Assembly: GCA_001939145.1 (NCBI GenBank)
Contig: LSRX01000827.1
Span: forward strand, 221,323-285,322
Reading direction: 5' to 3'
From: Symbiodinium microadriaticum
Taxonomy: Eukaryota; Sar; Dinophyceae; Suessiales; Symbiodiniaceae
Length of the DNA stretch: 64,000 bases
The position numbers and the translations under genes are program-made. Below, piece by piece: positions 22,001 to 29,592 of the stretch. Position 1 is the first letter of the stretch, and each line of letters starts with the position of its first letter. Under the pieces are notes generated by a model, which saw only the letters and a list, made by a program, of their open reading frames with translations, searched no databases and was not told where the DNA came from.

Positions 22001-25000
22001 GGCAATCACTATGGGGTGACGAACCGCACCCATGACCTGAGCAAGGCTGTGAAGTACTTGAACAACTTCCTCCTCCAGCGCATGCCCGACCACCGATGGA
22101 CCAGCCTCGTGATCTCCAACAATAACCTCCTGCCTATGCATAAGGACAACCACAATGTGGGATGGAACGCCCTGTACGGCCTGGGAGACTACTCAGGTGG
22201 AGGCCTGTGGCAGGAGATAGAGTCAGAGAACCTGGCCAATGGGAGAGAGGTTCATTGGAGAGAAGATGTCAGTGGAACACTTCGGCCAGGTGTGATCCAT
22301 GAATCCCGAGGGACGACAGTCTATTTTCCTCCCAAGGTAAACCATGCTACCGAGCCCTGGAAAGGGAATCGGATCCTCATCACTGCCTGGACGAGTCGAG
22401 GAATCCGAGTGTGTGAGACCAAGGTGCGACGTCAACTTCGCCGTCTACACTTTCCTTGTCCTATGGGAAGCGAGCTGCAATGCTATACCTCCAGCTGTGA
22501 GTGTGCATGCGTTTTAGCTGAGGAAGATGAGGATGGCATGATTGCAATCGAGCACAACACTCCTGAAGACGTCAAGGAACACTTGGAGGAGATTCTGATG
22601 ACGGTTCAAGATGAGGTACAAGAACAGGCATCGGCGCTGCCCAAGGTGAGAAAGTATGACCTTGATCTCCTTTGCCTGGGAGGACAGAAACCAAGCTATC
22701 TGGGAGAATGGGTCGAGAACAATGGTGGAAAGAGCAGGACCCTCACTGCTCGAGAGTTCGACCTCAACTCCAAGCGCGGGTCAAGCTTCGTGGCCCAGGT
22801 CCTGGCGACTTGCACTTCTCGCTGGCTGGAAATCGAACTTCCTCATCTGCGAGACGAAGGTGAAGGTGAGGATGCGGACGTGTCTGGAGTACAAATCCAG
22901 CGGAGGCGACAACGCAGGAAGAAAGTTCTCAAGAACCTGGTGATGTTTGCGGAACAACATGTTCATGGAGGTGGAGAACTTCTCCTAAGAGGAAATGCGA
23001 GTTCGCTGGCTTGGAAGGACTCCAATGTCAAGGAGTTGTGTCGAAAGCTTGCATCCCAAGGCAAGTTCTGCTACTTACAAGGGATACTACCTCCTCCAGA
23101 TGAAGTCCCTCTGGAGTCCAAGCCTTCAAGGATGAGGATGATGACTACCTCAATGAGAATGAAGCAGGACTGGGAGCACACGTGTTTCCAAGGAAAGAAG
23201 AAAGCCCTGACACAGTGGGAGAATGTTGCTCACACGGTCATGAATCAGGCAGAGGATTCCCTGGCTGTGGACTCTACTCTTCCGGTGGAAAGCTTCACTA
23301 CCGACGAGCGGAAGAAGTACCAGAAGATCGTGCATCAGCTTCACAAGAGGTCAGGGCATCCTTCGAACCACACCCTGGCCGGAATGCTTCGCGCCCGGGG
23401 AGTGCATAAAGAAGTGGTGAAGATGGCTTTGGATCTTCAATGTTCAGACTGCCAAGAAATGCGACTTGCTGAGTTTGCGCCGGCGGTGTCACTTCATCAA
23501 TCAGACACGCCCTGGAAAGTTATCCAAGTGGACAACGCTGAGCTGAAAGTGGGCAACGAGGTGATCCACTTTATGCTCATAGCCGATGAGGCGACGCACT
23601 TGATTGTGGCTGCCTACCTGTTTACCAGGAACAATGTCGAGGGCAGGAATGCGACGGCAGAAGAGGCTGTGAGAGCAATCGAGCAACACTGGGTGCAGAT
23701 GTTTGGCCTTCCTGCAACTCTACGTTTGGATCCCGAAGGATGTTTCCGATCCAAGTTCCTGGAGGAGTGGGCAGCAGAAAGAGGAGTGGAAGTTCTTCCG
23801 AATCCGGGAGAAGCGCATCAACAGACAGGCCTTGTTGAGTCCCTGATTGGCAAGGTGAAGAAAGATGCAGTTACTTTGATGGCGGGAGACAACATTGACC
23901 CCTTCCGTGCCATCCTGAATGTCGTGGCTGCACACAACACGGTACATCGTACAAAAGGTTTCTCTCCAGCGCAATGGGCTTTTGGAAGAGACTTTGGAAG
24001 TGACGGTCGGCTGTTTGACAGTGAACATGGCCTTCCCTGTGTGCAGGCGAAGCTTTACAATGATACGACATTCGGGGAAAACCTCAACATCCGTGAGGCT
24101 GCTGCCACTGTATATCGCAAGTCGCAAGCAGATCATCAGATGACACGACTGTTGAATATGAAGACAAGACCCAGCCGACAGTTTATGCCTGGTGATCTGG
24201 TCTTCTACAGACGCGTGAAGCCACCCTCAGACAGACCTGCTCATCCAGCTCTTGGCGCACCCAAGATCAACGGTGGACGATGGTATGGACCTGGAAGAGT
24301 GGTTGCAACTGAGACCCGGTCAGACTGCTTCGGTCTGGAAAGAAGGCCTATGAAGGTGGTGTGGATTTCGTCAGTTGGGAGACTGAAGCGGTGCGCCCCA
24401 GACCAGCTCAGGCATGCCTCTGAACGCGAAGCCATTTTGGCTGAAGAGGCATCGGAAAAAGTTACTCCTGGATGGACCTTCCATTCTCTCCTGAAGGGCC
24501 TTGACAAGGGCAGCTTTGAGGTCTACGACGACTACGTGCTACCGGAAGATCTGGAGGTAAAGGTGCATCGAAGGAGTGTCCGATCTAGGACACCTGCTCG
24601 TGGGAGCCAACAACCCTTACGGGGAGATCTTCGTGATGAAGCCCAAGGACCAGCAGGAGAGACACAAACTTCCTCCACATCAAGTCAGATTCCAAGAACT
24701 CCAGGACGAACAGGAGAGGCACAAACTTCATCCACATCAAGTCAGATTCCGAGAACTCCAGGACGAACAGGAGAGGCTTCTGGTAGTAAAAGACATGTGT
24801 CGTTGGATCGTTATCTCACAGACCCTGGGTACAGTCCAGACCTGTTTCAACAAGCTATGCAACAGTCGCATGGTCCAGGATCGGAGACGGCATCTCGAGA
24901 GCTCCAGGACAATGTGGCGTTTAAGAGAGCTCGACAACGACACGAACAACAAGACAGACCTCTTCATGTGATCCAGCAGGAACGAGCTGAAGGAGGCGAT

Positions 25001-27900
25001 ACACTACCAGAAGGTCAAGTTTCTGCCGTCTGTGATGAGTTGATGGTGTGCAAGTTCGAAGTAAAACTTCCTGAGAGAGAAAACCAGTGGAAGAAGTTTC
25101 AGAGAGATGCTACCTCTTGGGTGGTGAATGACCTGCGCAAGAATGAGGTGAAGTACGCTCGCCTCAGTACTGCGGAGAAGAATCAGTTTGATGTCGCCAA
25201 GATGTCTGAGATCAATCAATGGATCAAGGAGAAAGCAGTCAAGCGTGCTATGACTGAAATCCCTCGTGACAGAGTGATGAGAATGAGATGGGTGCTTACC
25301 TGGAAGTCAGATCCACAACCTGACAATCCAGAAATGCGCAAAGCAAAGGCACGACTCGTGGTGGTGGGATTCGAGGACCCTGATCTCACACAAGTTCCAC
25401 GAGCATCACCTACAATGACGCGGCGGACAAGACAGTTGGTCTATGTGCTGGCGAGATTGAAGGGCTGGCGGACTATGAAGGCAGACGTGAAAGCTGCTTT
25501 CCTGCAAGGAGAAGGCTCACAACAGCAGAGAGAGATTTTCGCTATGCCGCCAAGCGAATTGTCAGATGCGATGAATATCCCCCAGGGGGAAGCCATACAG
25601 TTGGTCAAGGCTGCGTACGGCCTAGTCAACGCTCCTGCAGAATGGTACAAGTCAGTGCATGCCACGTTGTCCCGCCTGGGTTTCCAAAGGTTACGTACTG
25701 AACCCTGTTGTTGGCGTCTCATTCGCTATGCAGCCGGAAAGCCAATCCTTCTAGGATTGGTGGTTGCACACGTGGAGGATTTTATACTGGCCGGAAATGA
25801 GAACGAGGAGCAATGGCTGCAGGCAGTTCGGGACTTTCACTCAGCCTACCGCTGGTCTCCATGGGAATGTGGAGAATATCCTCACTGTGGAGTACAAATT
25901 CATGAAGGTGAGAGAGAAACGGTGATGTCCCAGGCTGAGTATTGTGCTCAGCTGCAGCAGATCGAGGTCTCCAACAAGGATGAAGATTTGCCCGCCACAG
26001 AGGAGGAAAAGAGTCAACTGCGTGGATTGTTGGGCGGCATCCAATGGAGAGCCTATTCAACGGCTCCCCAACATCTCGCTACGTTGTCTATGCTGCAGAC
26101 TCAAGCGAACTCAGCCACCGTAAAGACCCTCAAGGCTGCGAACAAACTATGTCGTGAAGTTTATCACCACAGGCACGAAACGATCCGAGTGCAAGACTTG
26201 GGAGTACAACCTGAGGATGTGGTTTTCCTGGCATGGTGTGATGCAGCTGTCGGGAATCGTCCTGACCTTAAAAGTACCGGAGGGCATGTGGTGTGTGCTT
26301 CAGTGCCTGCGATACTGGAAGGAGAGTCTGCTCCAGTGGTGCCAGTGGCTTGGAAGAGCGGCAAACTGCAGAGAGTTTCACGCTCCTCGCTGCAGAAACG
26401 CAAGCCTGCTCTGAAGCAGAAGAAGAACTCATGTACATCAGAGTCCAGTGGTGGGAAATGCTGGGCTACGACATCGACCTACGCAGGCCGGAGCTCGCAT
26501 GTGCAAGAGTCACTGGAGTCCTCATCACAGATGCTAAGAGCCTCTACGATATCCTGATGAAGGGTGACCTCAACAGCGCGGCTGCCGGCTTGAAAGAAAA
26601 GTACAGTGCTCTGGAGGCCCTGTCCCTGATCGAGCGCATCCAAGGAGGAAAAACACAAGTCAGGTGGGTGCATAGCGATGCTCAAGTTGCCGATGCCATG
26701 ACGAAGCCAACACCAAGCGGTGCACTACACGCACTCCTGACTTTGGGTCGATGGAAACTTGTGTATGATCCTACCTTCACAAGTGCGAAGAAGAGACGCA
26801 AGGAATTCACCTTTCAGCAGTAGATTGTTGGGCGTGCCAGTTACAGAGGCATGTCGCATTCGATCATGGCTGCTTTCATGATAATTCCTAGCACGTGTGA
26901 ATATCCATGTGCGCTCTCGTTGCTGTTTGGGCACGAGGGAACCCTTTTGCCAAGCCTTACCGTAGGTAAGGGTCTGAAGCTACATGTTGCGCTGAGACTT
27001 TCAGCGACGGCAAAACAACTGTTCGCAAGTGCGGTTGTGCGTGAGACAGCAACTTGTGTTGTCGCAGTGGCGTGAGATTACAGCCTTCATTTGTGAGGGC
27101 TTGGTTTGCTACCAGAAGTTGGGGGCTTTCCTAAAACCCCTAAACGCTATAGGGGTTATAGGGTAAACCGCAAAATCGTCGTTCACTTTGCTGCTTAAAC
27201 CTCGTTCACTTAAGCCCCTAAACACTCATTCACTTCGCCCCCGAAGGCTTCAATCCCCGAAAGCCCAACTCCAAAACCCTACACCAAAGGTGTCATCAAC
27301 TACCCCATCAAGACCTTGCACCTTTGCAGCAGCATCACTGGGGCAAAGTTCGTGAGCACCACGGAGGTTTATCCCGACAGCCCAAAGGCACGGAAGGAAC
27401 ATATTGGGCTTCGGTCTAAGGCCTCAACCCTAAACCTCCCAAGCCCTAAGCCTCCTAAACCCTAAGCCTCCTAAACCCTAAACCTCCAAAACTCTATATC
27501 CTAAACCCTAAACGCCCGACAGCCCAAAGGAAGCTAGCTGCGGGCCCTGGGTCTAAACAGACCACGCCCTAGGGCGCCCTAATCCGAAGAGACACTCAAC
27601 CAAGAAACTCCAGGGTTTAGACTTTAGACTTCTAGCTTTGGGTTTAGGGTTCAGGGTCCAAAAACCCTAGGCTCTAACCCTAAAAAAACCCAAAACCACG
27701 CAGTTCCAAGCCTGTTTACGACTTTCGGTTTGGGGTTTAGGGGGTTTAATACCTCAGCTCATTCCGCCAACTGTTCAGACCTCCTTCCTTGGCAGGTCAC
27801 GGACGCCTTGTGCAACGAAGCTCAGGTCGCAGCAGTGTCTGGTGCGCTGGAGTTTGTCAAGCAGAGCATCCGTGCCGAGACGGCCACAGCTCAGGCGTAG
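16076..27900 (+). CDS. M14-family zinc carboxypeptidase/aspartoacylase-like protein, six exons
   Basis: Joining six predicted exons gives about 285 residues of one family in the right order: 16076-16502, 16651-16752, 16906-16968, 17636-17699, 27290-27387 and 27796-27900 (TAG). Exon 1 has GGVHGYETSG (zinc ligands HxxE), NPNAVDPNR (substrate Arg/Asn) and ends at MDLH, the third zinc ligand. Exon 2 starts ETTDTDESEF, restoring the family's DLHETTDTDESEF across the splice. Exon 3 has GDTENPQAEF, exon 4 THIAPPDPKGRIIGEPICQE, exon 5 TTEVYPDS with the likely catalytic Glu, exon 6 CNEAQVAAVSGALEF. Every join keeps frame. Introns are GA-AG, GT-AG, GC-AG, GC-AG and GC-AG, all ending AG|G. Members hydrolyse amide or peptide bonds with one Zn2+. 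Intron 4 is 9,590 bp because it holds the copia element (363 bp without it). The N-terminal exon was not found. Confidence 0.85.
17044..17312. mobile_element. 269-bp intronic element with ~32-bp terminal inverted repeats
   Basis: The left arm 17044-17075 and right arm 17281-17312 are inverted copies (both read inward GGGTTTCGAC...CACTCGCACAAGGC), with one 2-bp indel and one or two mismatches. It lies wholly inside intron 3 of the M14 gene. No ORF. The right 41 bases recur exactly in an intron of the GTPase-like gene (14577-14617), and a looser version occurs near 59808-59836. This is MITE-like and fits an introner-type element that carries or expands introns. Confidence 0.7.
17896..18178 (+). 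repeat. 5' LTR (283 bp)
   Basis: Starts TGCCAG and ends CCAGAA. The end is set by the GTTGG duplication and is not the usual CA. It matches 26835-27117 at an exact 8,939-bp offset with no difference I could find. It carries a 74-codon ATG ORF (17912-18136), a perfect hairpin CCTTACC-GTA-GGTAAGG (18016-18032) that also forms a splice-donor-like AG|GTAAGG (cut before 18027), and a TTTT tract at 18005-18009 of the kind proposed as a dinoflagellate core promoter. Confidence 0.95.
17912..18136 (+). CDS. LTR-internal 74-aa ORF, unknown
   Basis: It has a true ATG and 74 sense codons, ending in TGA 42 bp before the LTR end. An identical copy lies in the 3' LTR (26851-27075). It overlaps the start of the Gag reading frame (frame +2 against +1). 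Composition is mildly hydrophobic, with no family recognised. Because Gag has no ATG of its own before its core, this ORF could be an upstream ORF or supply a start through splicing or frameshifting. It could also be chance. Confidence 0.3.
   Translation: MSHSIMAAFMIIPSTCEYPCALSLLFGHEGTLLPSLTVGKGLKLHVALRLSATAKQLFASAVVRETATCVVAVA
18106..21037 (+). CDS. Copia Gag-protease
   Basis: The frame opens after TGA 18103-18105. No in-frame ATG precedes the Gag core (the first is near 18580), so its start is unclear. The Gag core (WNDYVRKVRLQWARTPEKRK through MSQWSAELREAYRNL, about 18340-18690) is capsid-like. The CCHC knuckle CFICGAKDHEFKNC is at 19861-19902 with C-x2-C-x4-H-x4-C spacing. A 38-residue in-frame duplication (NNHTAMEEHNLEVP and NNHTAVEEHNLEVP) lies at 19990-20217. 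The retropepsin motif VLDSGATES (Asp codon 20374) is followed by LKKLGAIVDF near 20640, as in copia proteases. Frame +1 stays open to 21957, but beyond about 21037 the sensible protein is in frame +2, so a +1 shift is needed to continue. Confidence 0.85.
18180..18192 (+). promoter_or_regulatory. Putative primer-binding site
   Basis: TGGTAGCGGAGCC begins 1 nt after the 5' LTR. It starts with the TGG expected to pair with a tRNA 3' CCA end. I could not name the tRNA; the related plant/yeast initiator-Met site is TGGTATCAGAGC. Confidence 0.55.
21014..21805 (+). CDS. Accessory linker with Cys/His (zinc-finger-like) module
   Basis: This frame +2 segment opens after TAG 21011-21013 and closes with TGA at 21803-21805, just before the oxygenase-like segment in the same frame. 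It reads a Ser/Thr-rich head, a Lys/Glu stretch (EKKKGQKEKVKIPEEERYDF), a possible metal site CYGEH followed about 20 residues later by CEKC, then a long charged helix and a Pro/Thr linker. Codon usage is much richer in G/C at third positions than in the flanking Gag and Pol, suggesting a separate origin. I recall similar Cys/His linkers in other dinoflagellate copia polyproteins but cannot check. Function unknown; nucleic-acid binding is a guess. Confidence 0.55.
   Translation, partial: LDRLPNSLLPSPAEFMAQRHPTARTSAPSTPSETSTTASSGYPEKKKGQKEKVKIPEEERYDFSRQEGPDPRDGRTAGAPCYGEHQIMKPGRGSLSGSNAHGWWRVCEKCRLRVAYAPAWGAHGHFRQAGPLSADVKKVVLEVTEKEKTGEVVDRNVLNAKNVALEGAEQSLLDKLSKVRAEKEKSLAKSKGAQAKSKTAPPPTTTSTSPAPATPSVVNLTDDQTMNVTPGRKKHREHEMTAEEQEYTTRDDSWSSVEVVSKE
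21806..26557 (+). CDS. Copia Pol: 2OG-Fe(II) oxygenase-like domain, integrase, reverse transcriptase
   Basis: One long frame. Residue numbers count from 21821 as residue 1. About 50-195 is a 2-oxoglutarate/Fe(II) oxygenase-like fold: MHKD (His107, Asp109), a YSGGGLW strand, distal His175 in VNHATEPW and Arg184 in GNRILITAW, i.e. HxD...H...R. About 277-425 is an unassigned domain starting DLDLLCLGG. His505, His508, His513, Cys541 and Cys544 form the zinc HHCC. The integrase triad is Asp571, Asp637, Glu673 (D-x35-E exactly). A linker holds a 57-bp in-frame tandem duplication (24655-24768). The reverse transcriptase has MKADVKAAFLQG (Asp1222) and AYGLVNAPAEWY, but the YxDD box reads HVED (Glu1319), so polymerase activity is doubtful. 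RNase H starts at CDAAVGNRPD, then the frame is lost near 26390. Confidence 0.88.
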   Translation, partial: AKALWLAGRKKRSRMLPIVFLSRNATRTKIVWIELMLEAKQRNSARGVLNSEDKNEYLCFGLYAFGNHYGVTNRTHDLSKAVKYLNNFLLQRMPDHRWTSLVISNNNLLPMHKDNHNVGWNALYGLGDYSGGGLWQEIESENLANGREVHWREDVSGTLRPGVIHESRGTTVYFPPKVNHATEPWKGNRILITAWTSRGIRVCETKVRRQLRRLHFPCPMGSELQCYTSSCECACVLAEEDEDGMIAIEHNTPEDVKEHLEEILMTVQDEVQEQASALPKVRKYDLDLLCLGGQKPSYLGEWVENNGGKSRTLTAREFDLNSKRGSSFVAQVLATCTSRWLEIELPHLRDEGEGEDADVSGVQIQRRRQRRKKVLKNLVMFAEQHVHGGGELLLRGNASSLAWKDSNVKELCRKLASQGKFCYLQGILPPPDEVPLESKPSRMRMMTTSMRMKQDWEHTCFQGKKKALTQWENVAHTVMNQAEDSLAVDSTLPVESFTTDERKKYQKIVHQLHKRSGHPSNHTLAGMLRARGVHKEVVKMALDLQCSDCQEMRLAEFAPAVSLHQSDTPWKVIQVDNAELKVGNEVIHFMLIADEATHLIVAAYLFTRNNVEGRNATAEEAVRAIEQHWVQMFGLPATLRLDPEGCFRSKFLEEWAAERGVEVLPNPGEAHQQTGLVESLIGKVKKDAVTLMAGDNIDPFRAILNVVAAHNTVHRTKGFSPAQWAFGRDFGSDGRLFDSEHGLPCVQAKLYNDTTFGENLNIREAAATVYRKSQADHQMTRLLNMKTRPSRQFMPGDLVFYRRVKPPSDRPAHPALGAPKINGGRWYGPGRVVATETRSDCFGLERRPMKVVWISSVGRLKRCAPDQLRHASEREAILAEEASEKVTPGWTFHSLLKGLDKGSFEVYDDYVLPEDLEVKVHRRSVRSRTPARGSQQPLRGDLRDEAQGPAGETQTSSTSSQIPRTPGRTGEAQTSSTSSQIPRTPGRTGEASGSKRHVSLDRYLTDPGYSPDLFQQAMQQSHGPGSETASRELQDNVAFKRARQRHEQQDRPLHVIQQERAEGGDTLPEGQVSAVCDELMVCKFEVKLPERENQWKKFQRDATSWVVNDLRKNEVKYARLSTAEKNQFDVAKMSEINQWIKEKAVKRAMTEIPRDRVMRMRWVLTWKSDPQPDNPEMRKAKARLVVVGFEDPDLTQVPRASPTMTRRTRQLVYVLARLKGWRTMKADVKAAFLQGEGSQQQREIFAMPPSELSDAMNIPQGEAIQLVKAAYGLVNAPAEWYKSVHATLSRLGFQRLRTEPCCWRLIRYAAGKPILLGLVVAHVEDFILAGNENEEQWLQAVRDFHSAYRWSPWECGEYPHCGVQIHEGERETVMSQAEYCAQLQQIEVSNKDEDLPATEEEKSQLRGLLGGIQWRAYSTAPQHLATLSMLQTQANSATVKTLKAANKLCREVYHHRHETIRVQDLGVQPEDVVFLAWCDAAVGNRPDLKSTGGHVVCASVPAILEGESAPVVPVAWKSGKLQRVSRSSLQKRKPALKQKKNSCTSESSGGKCWATTSTYAGRSSHVQESLESSSQMLRASTIS
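26388..26823 (+). CDS. Copia RNase H, C-terminal part in shifted frame
   Basis: This continues the RNase H domain in a different frame from Pol: AAETQACSEAEEELMYIR, then LITDAKSLYDIL and WVHSDAQVADAMTKP, all typical of copia RNase H, ending at TAG 26821-26823, 12 bp before the 3' LTR. The switch from the Pol frame falls near 26383-26400 and needs a net loss of one base (mod 3) relative to an intact gene. This is either an inactivating indel or an assembly error. Confidence 0.85.
26835..27117 (+). repeat. 3' LTR (283 bp)
   Basis: Reads as identical to 17896-18178. The bases before it (about 26823-26834) are only weakly G-rich, with no good polypurine tract. GTTGG follows at 27118-27122. Confidence 0.95.
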
Positions 27901-28678
27901 GGATCAATGGATCCAAAGTGAGGCCCGCAAAGAAAAGAGGGACAGTGGAAAGCAGGGAGCAGTCATTGGCATATCAGCTTTTGAGAATCCATATGAACGC
28001 TCTTGCTGCAGGCTCATCGTCCGGTTGTTATTGGCGGATTCAGTTAGGCATGCTCCCATTATACTTTAGCTGAGTTCAAGAGCTTCAGGTGTCCCTTACA
28101 TGGTGGTGCCGAGTCCGGGACAACCTCTCTCAACTGTGCATGCTTGCGAGGTGAACACTGAAACAAAGACCCCAAGTTTTCGGAGACATACATATTGAAG
28201 CCTAAACCCTACCATATATATACATATATATATGTATATATATATATATATATATATCTGTGTGTGTGTGTTATACAGCTTCCGAGTAGGTCCCACGTGC
28301 GAAGCAACACTGCCAGCACAACGTCCAACATGTTCGGCTGCGTTGCAGGAGGATTCAGAAGGACTTAGAAGCTTCAGGCATGCTCTTTGGCTCTCTTTCT
28401 GTGGGGGATTTTGCGGTTGTTCATGTAGAGCACCTTTCTTTGGGCCCAAAGACACAATCAACCTGGCATGTTGAAGGCCGAGAAGAGTGAGCAACATCAA
28501 AAGGAGAACCGAAACTTTCTCGAGGAGCTGAGCTCAGCTGATTTTCTGATGCAGTACCTTATTCTCCCCAAGATTGGATTTGCTGCAAGGCATTGGGGGT
28601 CGGGTGGATGGGGGGTCACGTCAGCCCACTTCGGCTCGCAGGAAGTGTTGTTTCTTCCCGGCAAGAGTTTTTGCCCCA
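27901..28678. other. 3' flank of the M14 gene with a TA/TG microsatellite
   Basis: No further exon is recognised after the TAG at 27898-27900. A dinucleotide (TA)n/(TG)n tract lies at about 28212-28272. The rest has only chance frames. Confidence 0.55.
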
Positions 28679-28921
28679 ATGAGGGTGAAGACCAAGATAT
28701 TTTGTTTGGGCCTTGTGCTGTTGTCATGGATGTTTGCCAGCGGTATGATTTCGTGCAAAGTGGAGGTCGCAAACGGCCCCGTTGCAATGTCACGCAAGCG
28801 AGCTTTGTCTGATGTGGTTGTCAAAGTTCGAGCCTTCGACATGTCCCTTTTCCGCAAAGCTGTTGGAAAGGTCGACGTCCAACCTTCGATGGAGACGGGT
28901 TTGCCCATTCAAGTTCCCTGA
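28679..28921 (+). CDS. Possible small secreted protein (80 aa)
   Basis: ATG at 28679, TGA at 28919-28921. The start MRVKTKIFCLGLVLLSWMFA has a basic n-region and a hydrophobic core, so it looks like a signal peptide. The remainder is short, basic and unmatched to any family I know. It is the most coding-like of several overlapping frames here, but a single short ORF is weak evidence, and it could be the first exon of a longer gene. Confidence 0.35.
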   Translation: MRVKTKIFCLGLVLLSWMFASGMISCKVEVANGPVAMSRKRALSDVVVKVRAFDMSLFRKAVGKVDVQPSMETGLPIQVP

Positions 28922-29439
28922 GAACACACCACAAAGGTGGTGATTAGTGTTTTATCTTTCTTCACCGCAGTTCTGCCGGTTGGCTACTTGATGTCGCAAT
29001 CAATGGCATCCGCTCATAGTGACCATGGCTCAGCGGACTTGGAGGCGCTCCTTGCGCGCGATATTCCACAAATGTTCGATGGACAGGTGTAGAACGAGCA
29101 GGTCCATTGCCAACAAGATGCCTCTTCGGGTGTTGCAATGTCGCAGGCTTCGCCAACGAAGAGTTACCCTATTCAAGTGATGCAGCTCAACTCTCAGATC
29201 CCAACCTGCAGAGTCAGCAGATCCTTTGCCAACAAGCGCCTTTTTTGACGAGGCCGCAGTTGGACATTGAACAAACAAAGTTTCAGTCAGAGATGATTCT
29301 GATGCTGACATCGAAGCACCATCTGCTCAGTCCTGCGCCGCGGCATACCGCGGATCCCCAATGGTGGTAGGCACCTTGGGCCGAGACAACGTGCTAACTC
29401 CAGCACTGCATGCGTTCGCACCTTGCTTGCACATAAGTC
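28922..29439. other. No gene supported
   Basis: Short frames only. A plus-strand frame at 29107-29370 is Gln/Ser-rich without motifs. Confidence 0.4.
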
Positions 29440-29592
29440 CACTACCGCCGCCACCGCCAACACCACCACTACCGCCACCACCACCTTCACCACCACCGCC
29501 ACGACCACCACCACCACCACCATCACCACAACCACCAGCACCACCACCGCCACCACCCCCACTACCACCGCCACCACCACCACCGCCACTCT
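29440..29592. repeat. (CCACCR)n trinucleotide-type repeat
   Basis: Long imperfect CCA/CCG/CCT array that reads poly-Pro on + and poly-Gly or poly-Val on -. A shorter related tract lies at about 30462-30500. Open frames over it are a by-product of the repeat. Confidence 0.85.

Larger units (their letters stand above)
17891..27122 (+). mobile_element. Ty1/copia LTR retrotransposon inserted in an M14-gene intron
   Basis: The element spans 17896-27117 (9,222 bp), flanked by a 5-bp target duplication GTTGG at 17891-17895 and 27118-27122. Two 283-bp LTRs bound an 8,656-bp interior coding Gag, protease, accessory modules, integrase upstream of reverse transcriptase (the copia order) and RNase H. 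It is in sense orientation to the host gene. LTRs identical by eye mean a recent insertion, yet the coding region has an in-frame TGA, frame changes and a changed RT catalytic Asp, so it probably moved as a defective copy or carries assembly errors. It is nearly twice the usual 5-6 kb of plant or fungal copia elements, mainly because of extra domains between protease and integrase. Confidence 0.95.
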
